Both the position numbers and the translations under genes were made by a program. From Aeromicrobium piscarium (GTDB taxonomy: Bacteria; Actinomycetota; Actinomycetes; Propionibacteriales; Nocardioidaceae), in contig NZ_VLNT01000009.1 in the NCBI RefSeq assembly GCF_007421815.1, positions 105,863 to 169,862 on the forward strand: DNA of 64,000 bases. The letters are read 5' to 3'. Shown here piece by piece: positions 1 to 7,094 of the stretch (positions are counted from its first letter, which is position 1; each line of letters begins with the position of its first letter). The notes under the pieces were generated by a model. It saw nothing but the letters and a program-made list of their open reading frames with translations, did no database searches and was not told the DNA's origin.

Positions 1-612
1 CCAGACCTGCAACGCGATCAGCCGAAGAGCCGTGTCGAGCGGAAGCGTGAGGAGCGGATCGAACGGATCCTGCGCGTCGCGTCCATCGTGCTGGCCGAAC
101 ACGGGTACCATAACACGTCGCTCGAGATGATTGCGGACCGCCTGGACCTGACGAAGGCATCGCTCTACCACTACTACGACAGCAAGGACTCGCTCTTCGA
201 GGCGTGCTTGGAGCGAGTCGCCCTGAAATCGATCCAGACGCTGAACGAGATCTCGCGTTCTGAAGGCTCTGCCACCGAGCGTCTGCGCGCGCTGATCGTC
301 GGGCACCTCGACATCCTGATCAGCAGTGACCGTGAGTTGGCGAGGCTCTACGTCCAGCAGCTCGACTGGCCCGAGTCGATGCTTGATTCCATCCGTCGCT
401 GGCGCTCCGAGCACCGAGCGCCCTTCGATCGGGTGATCGAGGAGGGCATCTCGACCGGAGAGTTCAGTCCTCGCGACGACCTGGTCGCCCGACACTGCAT
501 GTTCGGCGCAATGAACTATCTGCCGGTATGGTTCCGTAGCCGCGGCAAGGACGAGGACCGCCGCGTCATCGACAGCGTCGCGGAAGAACTCGTCGCCATG
601 TTCGCGGGGTGA
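1..612 (+). CDS. TetR/AcrR family transcriptional regulator (5' end outside window)
   Basis: The reading frame is open from the first base, so the N-terminus is missing; an internal GTG at 88 is not the start. The upstream residues (RVERKREERIERILRVAS) and the following helix-turn-helix (NTSLEMIADRLDLTKASLYHYYDSKDSLF) are a standard TetR DNA-binding domain. The C-terminal half is an all-helical ligand-binding region, and the length fits the family (about 200 residues). It sits next to a cluster of acyl-CoA enzymes, so regulation by an acyl-CoA is likely but inferred. Candidate operators are the palindromes at 2848-2891. It converges on the nitronate-monooxygenase-like gene. Confidence 0.9.
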   Translation, partial: PDLQRDQPKSRVERKREERIERILRVASIVLAEHGYHNTSLEMIADRLDLTKASLYHYYDSKDSLFEACLERVALKSIQTLNEISRSEGSATERLRALIVGHLDILISSDRELARLYVQQLDWPESMLDSIRRWRSEHRAPFDRVIEEGISTGEFSPRDDLVARHCMFGAMNYLPVWFRSRGKDEDRRVIDSVAEELVAMFAG

Positions 613-627
613 CCGGCCGGGCCGTCG

Positions 628-1638
628 TCACGCCCCCAGGATTCGACGCGCCTCGGCGGCCATCTCCTCGATGAAGGTGCCGATCGACACGATGCTGTGG
701 ATCCCGCTGGCCACCTGTCCCATGGGCATGATGCCCCGCACGGTGTCACCGGTTTCCTGAGCCGAGATGATGCGCGCGTCCTTCCAGCGGGACAGTTCGT
801 CCCCGGTCATGCGGTCCTCGGCGACGATCTCGAGGAGCTCGCGCACGCCTTCGTTCGCCAGACCTCGTGCGGGTCCGTAGATCGCGGGGAAGGTGGTGTC
901 GCCGCCTTCGGTCATCGCAAGCACTTCACGGGCGTAGGCAGGATGCCAATCGACGTTCTCCTCGGTGGCGATGAATCGCGTTCCCATGGCCACGCCGCTC
1001 GCACCCAGTGCCAGTGCCGCTGCCATGGTGCGCCCGTCACGGACGCCGCCCGAGACGATGACCGGGATCGAGACCGCTTCGGTCACGTTGGGTGCCAGGA
1101 CGAAGGTGTGGACCGGATGAGCGTGGGTGTGACCTCCCATTTCGTACCCTGAGGCGATCACGGCGTCGACCCCGGCTTGTTCAGCCTTGATCGCATGCCG
1201 CGTGGAGCCGACCTTGTGGATGTGGGTCACTCCTGAGGCCTTGATCGCCTCGCGGAATTCGCCGGGGAAGCCGGCGCTGGTGATGATCGTGGTCACGGCC
1301 GTGCGCACGGCGTCGCTTTCTTCGCGTGACTCGATCAACGCCGAGATGTAGGCCTCGGTCGATGACAGGACGCGACCTTCGGCGTCACGCCCCACGGGCA
1401 CGTTGACCGCGAACGGGCCGGTGTGTTCGGTCGCGACTTCGAGCAGAAAGTCCTTCATCGTCGCTTTGCCCTCGACGGGAGGTTTGGTCATGCCGGGGAT
1501 GCTCACGGTGCCCAGCCCGCCAGCCTTGGAGACGGCGATCGCGATCGCGTTCGTCCGAAACGGTCCCATGCCGTCCTGGATGATCGGGTGGCGTGTGCCC
1601 AGGAGGGCAGTGAGACGCTCGGTGGAGGCGTAGGTCAT
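628..1638 (-). CDS. Nitronate monooxygenase / 2-nitropropane dioxygenase-like flavoprotein
   Basis: A 336-residue TIM-barrel flavoprotein of the NPD family. The N-terminus (HPIIQDGMGPFRTNAIAIAV) and the ASGYEMGGHTHAH segment carry the FMN-binding and active-site His patterns of the family; GVRDGRTMAAALALGASGVAMGTRFIA is the phosphate-binding end of the barrel. Members oxidise alkyl nitronates, but many relatives in catabolic clusters act as enoyl reductases or have no known substrate. It is transcribed with the thiolase-fold gene upstream (26 bp gap), so a role in the same acyl-CoA pathway is more likely than nitroalkane detoxification. ATG start at 1638. Confidence 0.85.
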   Translation of the reverse strand: MTYASTERLTALLGTRHPIIQDGMGPFRTNAIAIAVSKAGGLGTVSIPGMTKPPVEGKATMKDFLLEVATEHTGPFAVNVPVGRDAEGRVLSSTEAYISALIESREESDAVRTAVTTIITSAGFPGEFREAIKASGVTHIHKVGSTRHAIKAEQAGVDAVIASGYEMGGHTHAHPVHTFVLAPNVTEAVSIPVIVSGGVRDGRTMAAALALGASGVAMGTRFIATEENVDWHPAYAREVLAMTEGGDTTFPAIYGPARGLANEGVRELLEIVAEDRMTGDELSRWKDARIISAQETGDTVRGIMPMGQVASGIHSIVSIGTFIEEMAAEARRILGA

Positions 1639-1663
1639 GGCGAGTTCCCTTCGTCGTGGGTGG

Positions 1664-2815
1664 TCATCGGTCTTGAGTGAGGATGAGGGCCGAGCCGTCG
1701 ACGAGAGCCCCGGACGTCACGACCGCGACCTCGTGCGCCGCGGACTGTCGGACCCCGGCGCGTCCCTGGATCTGTTGGACGGCTTCGGCCACGGTGTTCA
1801 TGCCGTGGACGTATCCCTCGGCGAGGAGCCCGCCGTGGGTGTTGACGGGTAGGCGGCCGTCCACGCCTGTCGCGCCGGACTTGAACATTGGTCCGGAACC
1901 GCCCCGTTCCGCGAGTCCGAGGCCTTCGAGCGTCATGAGGACGGTGCTGGTGAAGCAATCATAGATCTCGGCCACATCGACGTCACCAGGACCGAGGCCA
2001 GCGCGGCCGAAGAGTTCATCGCGCAGGAGCGTCGCATAGTTGGTGGTGTAGTCCTGATAGAGAACGTGGTCGCCGATGTCGAGACCGGGATGGCGGCCCG
2101 CACGATAGGCGGTCGACGCCAGGACCGCCGGCGGGTGGCGCAGGTCCCGAGCGCGCTCCAGGGACGTAACGAGCACGGCACAGGCGCCGTCGATCTCGCT
2201 GGTGCAGTCGGCCACGCGGAACGGCGACGCCACCCAGGGGGAAGCCAGGTAGCCTTCGTAGTCGAGCGGCCGGTCCTTCAGGACAGCGCGATCGTTGAGG
2301 CTGGCCCAGTGACGTTGAGCGACGGCCACGGCACCGAGATCACTCTCGTCCTGTCCCGTCTCGTGCAGAAACCGACGCGCCCACATGCCGATGTACATCA
2401 GGTAGGCGTTATATCCGATGGGGTAGCGGTACTGGCCAGCGCCGCCGGCCATCACCGCGGTCCCCACTTTGGCGCCCGATCGGCCGTTCATCGCCCGGAA
2501 GACGATGACGTTCTTGGCCATGCCGGACCGGATCGCCGCTGCGGCGGCACCGATGAGGAAGCTGGGCGACTGGCCGCCCATGTTGAGGTCGAGGATGTAC
2601 CGACTCTCGGGCACACCGAGGATCGTCGCCACCGCCTCGCAACTGACTGAGTCACTCCCGATCATGAAGCTGGAGATCCCATCGACCTCGTCGATCGGAA
2701 GACCTGCGTCGTCACAGGCCGCTTGGGCAGCTTCGGCCGCAAGGTCCAAGATGCTGCGGCCGGAGTTTCTGGAAAAACTCGTGTACCCGACGCCCGCGAG
2801 CGCAATGTCATTCAT
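1664..2815 (-). CDS. Thiolase-fold protein, probably Ltp2-type acyl-CoA retro-aldolase
   Basis: A 383-residue protein of the SCP2/lipid-transfer thiolase-like family. The ATG at 2815 is preferred over the upstream start at 2848 because an AGGTGG-like site precedes it and the family begins at MNDIALAGVGYTSF. The position that holds the nucleophilic Cys in true thiolases reads LNMGGQSPSF (about residues 78-86) with no Cys, and the usual GHP/GHG motif reads AEGYVHG with Tyr335. Loss of Cys and gain of Tyr is typical of Ltp2-like aldolases, which work with a DUF35 partner; such a partner is encoded at 3743. Thus C-C cleavage of a beta-hydroxyacyl-CoA is inferred rather than thiolysis. Transcribed divergently from the crotonase. 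Confidence 0.8.
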   Translation of the reverse strand: MNDIALAGVGYTSFSRNSGRSILDLAAEAAQAACDDAGLPIDEVDGISSFMIGSDSVSCEAVATILGVPESRYILDLNMGGQSPSFLIGAAAAAIRSGMAKNVIVFRAMNGRSGAKVGTAVMAGGAGQYRYPIGYNAYLMYIGMWARRFLHETGQDESDLGAVAVAQRHWASLNDRAVLKDRPLDYEGYLASPWVASPFRVADCTSEIDGACAVLVTSLERARDLRHPPAVLASTAYRAGRHPGLDIGDHVLYQDYTTNYATLLRDELFGRAGLGPGDVDVAEIYDCFTSTVLMTLEGLGLAERGGSGPMFKSGATGVDGRLPVNTHGGLLAEGYVHGMNTVAEAVQQIQGRAGVRQSAAHEVAVVTSGALVDGSALILTQDR

Positions 2816-2847
2816 GAAGCCACCTTCGGTTCGACAGGACTCAATCA

Positions 2848-2891
2848 TTGACTATTAAGTCAAAGTCTGGCTATATAGTCAATAGTTGACT
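2848..2891. promoter_or_regulatory. Overlapping divergent promoters with two TTGACT/AGTCAA palindromes
   Basis: TTGACTATTAAGTCAA (2848-2863) and AGTCAATAGTTGACT (2877-2891) are two palindromes with 6-bp arms, centred about 28 bp apart. On the plus strand TTGACT (2848-2853) and TATATA (2872-2877) form a -35/-10 pair with an 18-bp spacer for the crotonase. On the minus strand TTGACT (2882-2877) and CTTAAT (2859-2854) form a pair with a 17-bp spacer for the thiolase-fold gene. Both promoters are embedded in the palindromes, so one dimeric repressor could shut both. The TetR protein at 1-612 is the nearest candidate. Confidence 0.6.
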
Positions 2892-2921
2892 CAAGTGTCA
2901 TAAAGAAGGGGAGAGAAGATC

Positions 2922-3737
2922 GTGACTTCGACACCGACGGTTCTCGTCGATCGCATGTCCATCGACGGGACCGACCAGCAGATGGCGCTCGTCACGCTGA
3001 ATCGTCCCGACGAGATGAACCCGTTGGATTGGGACACCGTCAAGGACCTGGGTGAGACCTTCGCCGAGCTCGAGCAGGACAGAGATGTTCGCGTCGTCGC
3101 CATCACGGGAGCAGGCCGCGCCTTCTCCGCGGGAGGTGACATGAAGAAATATGCGACGCTGCAGCGCGACTCGGTCGACTTTCCTCAGTTCCTCGAGGAC
3201 ATCCATCGCATCTTCTCGGGCATCTCGCAGTCGGCCAAGCCTTACGTTGCCCTGGTCAACGGCGTCGCGGTCGCGGGCGGGATCGAACTCGTGCTCTCGT
3301 GCGATGTCGTGGTCGCGAGCACGAAGGCGCGCATCGGGGACGCCCATCTCGTCTTCGGCCAGATGGGCGGCGGCGGAGCACTGACGTTGTTGCCGCGAGC
3401 GATCGGCCCCGTGCGCGCGCGTGAGTTGGTGCTGTCGGGCCGGATGATGGACGCGCGCGAAGCGATGGACGTCGGACTGGTCTCGCGGATCGCCGAACCC
3501 GATGAGCTCGTGGCCGCGGGACTCTCGTTCGCCGCCGAAGTCGCCGCCAAGTCCCCGCTCGCAGTGGCCAACGCCAAACGGACGATGAACGCCGCATGGA
3601 GCGAGGGCACCGGCATCACCGAGGGGCTGCGGCTCGAACGTACGGCCACGTCGTTGTACTGCCTCACGAGCGACGATGCGCCCGAAGGACTGGAAGCCTT
3701 CGCGCAGAAGCGCCCGGCCCACTACACGGGACGGTGA
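2922..3737 (+). CDS. Enoyl-CoA hydratase/isomerase family protein (crotonase fold)
   Basis: A 271-residue crotonase with the oxyanion-hole segments AGRAFSAGGDMKKY and NGVAVAGGIELVLSCD. The first catalytic Glu is kept (GGIEL), but the second, normally in a QPE-like motif, is replaced in GDAHLVFGQMG. The protein may therefore not be a simple syn-hydratase; an isomerase or other crotonase reaction is possible. GTG start at 2922 behind a purine-rich GAAGGGGAGAG site. First gene of a two-gene unit with the DUF35 gene 6 bp downstream. Confidence 0.88.
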   Translation: MTSTPTVLVDRMSIDGTDQQMALVTLNRPDEMNPLDWDTVKDLGETFAELEQDRDVRVVAITGAGRAFSAGGDMKKYATLQRDSVDFPQFLEDIHRIFSGISQSAKPYVALVNGVAVAGGIELVLSCDVVVASTKARIGDAHLVFGQMGGGGALTLLPRAIGPVRARELVLSGRMMDAREAMDVGLVSRIAEPDELVAAGLSFAAEVAAKSPLAVANAKRTMNAAWSEGTGITEGLRLERTATSLYCLTSDDAPEGLEAFAQKRPAHYTGR

Positions 3738-3742
3738 GTCCG

Positions 3743-4165
3743 ATGAACGCCGATGCCACCTCGAGCCCGATGGCACCCCCGGCCCCGGTGACGGATCTGG
3801 ACAGTCACTTCTTCTGGGACGGGTTGCGGGACGGAAAGATCGTGCTCCAGCGATGCACGTCATGCTCGAGGTTCCGCTTTCCCCCAATGCCGAGGTGCCC
3901 GTTCTGCCGGAACCCCGAGGCCAGCATCGAAGAGATCTCGGGTCGAGGCGAGGTGTACTCGTGGATCGTCGCCCAGCGTGCCTTCGCGCCGGAGTTCGCT
4001 GCCGATGTTCCCTATGTCCTGGCCACGGTCGATTTCGACGCAGGCTGCCGAGCGGTCGTCCGGGTCGAGGACGGTGAGGAGATTGATTTCGGAGACCGGG
4101 TCGAACCCGTCATCGTCGATCATCCGGACTGGAGTGAACTGCGGGTTCGGTTGAGCACGTCTTGA
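3743..4165 (+). CDS. DUF35 OB-fold / zinc-ribbon acyl-CoA-associated protein
   Basis: About 140 residues. After the conserved helix (HFFWDGLRDGKIVLQRC) comes a rubredoxin-like zinc ribbon with two CxxC pairs (CTSC and CPFC), then an OB-fold (GRGEVYSWIVAQRAFAPEF). DUF35 proteins pair with thiolase-fold enzymes, for example ChsH2 with Ltp2 in steroid side-chain cleavage. Its presence next to a Cys-less thiolase-fold protein supports a retro-aldolase complex. ATG at 3743; an in-frame GTG at 3734 overlapping the previous stop is an alternative start. Confidence 0.82.
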   Translation: MNADATSSPMAPPAPVTDLDSHFFWDGLRDGKIVLQRCTSCSRFRFPPMPRCPFCRNPEASIEEISGRGEVYSWIVAQRAFAPEFAADVPYVLATVDFDAGCRAVVRVEDGEEIDFGDRVEPVIVDHPDWSELRVRLSTS

Positions 4166-4195
4166 GGGCGACGAGGGCCTCGGGCGACGCTCGCC

Positions 4196-4960
4196 TCAGA
4201 CGACCGAGATCCCCCCGTTGATGCTGACCGTCTGACCGGTGATCCGGCGGGCGCGGGGGCTGGCGAGGAAGTCGATGAGTTCGGCCACCTCGGCCGCGGA
4301 CGGCACGCCGAGGTCGGCACGTTCGGCGGCCTTGGCGAACAGCCGCGCGCTGAAACCACCCTCGAGCATGCGGGCTCCGGTCGGGGTGTCGCCGATGAGC
4401 GACGGCGTGACAGTGTTGATGCGGATGCCGTGGCGCTTGTTCTCCCAGGCGGCCGTCCGCGCGAACATGACGATCGACGCCATCGCTGCTCCGATGACGC
4501 TTTCCCCCGGAGTCGCCGATTTGGCGGCGTCCGAGGCGACGAGAACGATGGAACCGCCGCCCGAGCGCAGCATGAGCGGAATCGCTGCACGGGTCGCGTG
4601 CAGCGGGGGGAGGGCTATCGATGTGAGGATGTCCTCGACGCGACCGGGGTCGGTCGACTCCAAGGGCTGAGGACTCACGCCGCTCGGCACCGTGGAACAC
4701 ACCACGGCGTCGATGCCCCCGGACGATGCGTCGAAATCGGTGAGCGCTTCGGTCAGGACCGCATGATCCATGGCGTCGAGCACGTACGGCACGACGGTGG
4801 CGCCGGACACTGACGCCTGGGTCGCGGCGTCGCGCAACGCGTCGTGCCCGCGACCGGCGATGGCGATTCGTTCCACGCCTGAGCGGATCATGGCCGTGAC
4901 CACCGCCTGCCCCACGCCCGAGGAACCCCCGATGACGAATGCCGTGCGATAGCGGTTCAT
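4196..4960 (-). CDS. Short-chain dehydrogenase/reductase family protein lacking the YxxxK pair
   Basis: A 254-residue Rossmann protein with the dinucleotide-binding motif GGSSGVG near the N-terminus and an SDR-type C-terminus (GQTVSINGGISVV). Where SDRs have Ser, then YxxxK, the sequence reads ASDAAKSATPGESVIGAAMAS, with neither Tyr nor Lys in the expected places. The fold and cofactor site look intact but classical catalysis does not. It overlaps the upstream acyl-CoA dehydrogenase gene by 4 bp, so the two are co-translated. It may act as a scaffold or a divergent oxidoreductase. Confidence 0.8.
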   Translation of the reverse strand: MNRYRTAFVIGGSSGVGQAVVTAMIRSGVERIAIAGRGHDALRDAATQASVSGATVVPYVLDAMDHAVLTEALTDFDASSGGIDAVVCSTVPSGVSPQPLESTDPGRVEDILTSIALPPLHATRAAIPLMLRSGGGSIVLVASDAAKSATPGESVIGAAMASIVMFARTAAWENKRHGIRINTVTPSLIGDTPTGARMLEGGFSARLFAKAAERADLGVPSAAEVAELIDFLASPRARRITGQTVSINGGISVV

Positions 4961-6090
4961 CGCCCAAGGTCCCGAGAGAGGATCTCGAGCTGGATCTCGT
5001 CGGTTCCGCCGCCGATGCGTAGGACTCGGGCATCGCGGTAGTGGCGTGCTGCGTCGCCGGCGAGGAAACCGTCACCACCGAAGATCTGGACGGCTTCGTC
5101 CGCGATGTGTTGGGCGACCCCGGCGGTGAAGTACTTGGCCACGGATGCCGCGCGATGTGCTTCACGGTGGTTGGCCTGGATGCGAGCCGCGGCTTGGTAC
5201 GTCGCTGCACGAGCCACCTGGATCCCGGCTCTCATGTGAGCGACTCGGTGGCGAATGGTCTGACGTTCCACGAGGGAAACGCCGAACGTCGAGCGGGACC
5301 GAATGCGCTCCTCGATGAGAGTGAGACATTCGGATGCCACGCCGAGGGACATGCCGGCGAGGACGATGCGTTCGAGTGTGAATCGCGCCATGATCTGGTG
5401 GAAGCCGCGGTTTTCGGTGCCCAGGACCGCGTCGTGGGGTACGAACACGTCGTCGAAGTGCACCTCGCGCGTGTCGGAGGCATGCCAACCCAGTTTCTCC
5501 AGCGGCGGGCCGACCGTGATCCCCGGCGTCGAGGCGTCGATGATGAACGTGCTCAGCCCACGATGTCCGGATTCTCCCGTTCGAGCGGCGGTCACGAAGA
5601 CCGAGGCGAATCCGGCATTGGTGATGAACATCTTGGAGCCGTTGATCACCCATCCGTCTGCGGAGCGCACCGCCGTCGTGCTGACGGCAGCCACGTCAGA
5701 GCCCGTTTCGGGTTCACTGACGACGATGGACGCCCAGGCTTCACCGGCACACAGTCGCGGCAACCACGTCTGCTGTTGCTCCCGCGTCCCGTAGGCCCAC
5801 ACATGGGGCATGGCCATGTAGGAACTCGCCAACGGCGTGATCGCCAGTCCGCACGACGCGCGAGCCAGCTCTTCAGCGACGATGGTCACCGCGAGCACGT
5901 CCCCGCCGCTCCCGCCGGCCTCGGGCGGAACCAAGAGACCGAGAAGGCCGAGATCTCCGGCCTCACGCCAGATAGACAGGTCCACGGTGCCGCTGTCTGC
6001 GGCCGTCGCAATCGGCCGCAGGCGCGAGTCGACGAACTTTCGACACGTGTCTCGCAGGCTTTCGTGGACATCGTCGAGTTCCCAGGTCAT
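4957..6090 (-). CDS. Acyl-CoA dehydrogenase
   Basis: A 377-residue FAD enzyme with the family's N-terminal helical domain, the middle-domain signature WASIVVSEPETGSDVAAV and NGSKMFITNAG, and the C-terminal FAD/tetramer segment QIFGGDGFLAGDAARHYRDA. The catalytic-base region near the C-terminus reads IGGGTDEIQLEILSRDLG. It oxidises an acyl-CoA to the 2,3-enoyl-CoA; substrate chain type cannot be told from sequence alone. First gene of a minus-strand unit with the SDR gene, divergent from the ABC importer operon. Confidence 0.93.
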   Translation of the reverse strand: MTWELDDVHESLRDTCRKFVDSRLRPIATAADSGTVDLSIWREAGDLGLLGLLVPPEAGGSGGDVLAVTIVAEELARASCGLAITPLASSYMAMPHVWAYGTREQQQTWLPRLCAGEAWASIVVSEPETGSDVAAVSTTAVRSADGWVINGSKMFITNAGFASVFVTAARTGESGHRGLSTFIIDASTPGITVGPPLEKLGWHASDTREVHFDDVFVPHDAVLGTENRGFHQIMARFTLERIVLAGMSLGVASECLTLIEERIRSRSTFGVSLVERQTIRHRVAHMRAGIQVARAATYQAAARIQANHREAHRAASVAKYFTAGVAQHIADEAVQIFGGDGFLAGDAARHYRDARVLRIGGGTDEIQLEILSRDLGR

Positions 6091-6228
6091 GGGTGCACCA
6101 TTCCTCGTCGCGGGTGGAGGTATGCGCTGACCCTACGGATCGCTCGCTCGCCACGTCAACCAGTGGGCCGGATTTCAACCGTAGTTCAAGAAGACTGCGC
6201 CGGTGGACGAAAATTCTTGGCGTGAGAC

Positions 6229-6257
6229 TTGCGTCACAGGCCGAAAGCCTGCATACT
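6229..6257 (+). promoter_or_regulatory. Candidate sigma-70-type promoter of the liv-type operon
   Basis: TTGCGT (6229-6234) and CATACT (6252-6257) are separated by 17 bp, which predicts a start near 6264 and a leader of about 40 nt before livG. This is the best-scoring pair by eye in the 212-bp divergent gap; nothing else in the gap is clearly recognisable. Confidence 0.4.
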
Positions 6258-6302
6258 GGCCGGGATTTTACTTCTTGGTCAAAAAACATCTTTGGAGTTG
6301 GA

Positions 6303-7094
6303 ATGCAGCCATCGGGTACACCTGCACTGGAAGCGAACGGCATCAGCCTGCGCTTCGGCGGTCTGACGGTGCTCAACGATGTGTCTCTCGAGGTCGGGCA
6401 ACGGCAGATCGTCTCACTCATCGGTCCCAATGGCGCCGGGAAGAGTTCGCTCGTCAACTGCATCACCGGCTTCTACCGTCCGCAGCGCGGCACGGTGACG
6501 GTGTTCGGCGAGGACGTCTCGGGCCTTCCTCCCCAGAAGATCGCCAAGCATCGCGTGGCACGCACCTACCAGAACATCGAGCTCTTCGACGGCATGTCGG
6601 TCCTGGAGAACCTGTTGCTAGGTCGTCACATGCACATGTCCAGTGGCCCGATCTCCGGCGGGTTGTGGTGGGGCAAGGCCCGCAACGAGGAATTGCGCGA
6701 GCGCGAGGTGGTCGAAGACCTGGTCGACTTCCTCGAACTCGAGAGCATTCGGAATGCTCCCGTGAGCCTGCTGTCCTACGGGCAACGCAAGCGCGTCGAT
6801 CTGGGTCGGGCGTTGGCTCAGGATCCGCACATCCTCATCCTCGACGAGCCCATGGCCGGGATGAACGTCGAGGAGAAGGAGGACATGGTGCGCTTCATCC
6901 TCGAACTGCAGGAAACGCGCGCGATCTCGATCGTGCTGATCGAGCACGACATGGGAGTCGTCATGGACATCTCCGATCGTGTCGCCGTCCTCGACTTCGG
7001 CCAGTTCATCGCGATGGGGTCTCCTGACGAGGTCAAGAACGATCCGGCCGTGATCCGTGCGTACGTGGGTGGAGCAAAGGAGATCGCTTCATGA
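6303..7094 (+). CDS. Branched-chain-type ABC transporter ATP-binding protein (LivG-like)
   Basis: A 263-residue ABC ATPase with Walker A GPNGAGKSS, signature LLSYGQRKRVDLGRAL and Walker B ILILDEPMAGM, plus the H-loop (VLIEHDMGVV). ATG at 6303 follows a TTGGAG site; the longer upstream frame from 6093 is not used. It opens an operon with an acyl-CoA synthetase, two permeases, a binding lipoprotein and a second ATPase. This is the hydrophobic amino acid uptake (HAAT) architecture, but the enzyme context suggests an organic acid rather than leucine. Confidence 0.93.
   Translation: MQPSGTPALEANGISLRFGGLTVLNDVSLEVGQRQIVSLIGPNGAGKSSLVNCITGFYRPQRGTVTVFGEDVSGLPPQKIAKHRVARTYQNIELFDGMSVLENLLLGRHMHMSSGPISGGLWWGKARNEELREREVVEDLVDFLELESIRNAPVSLLSYGQRKRVDLGRALAQDPHILILDEPMAGMNVEEKEDMVRFILELQETRAISIVLIEHDMGVVMDISDRVAVLDFGQFIAMGSPDEVKNDPAVIRAYVGGAKEIAS

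Noticed and set aside
1664..2815. Annotation as acetyl-CoA acetyltransferase
   Set aside because: The nucleophilic Cys is missing; the general fold call is kept but thiolysis is not supported.
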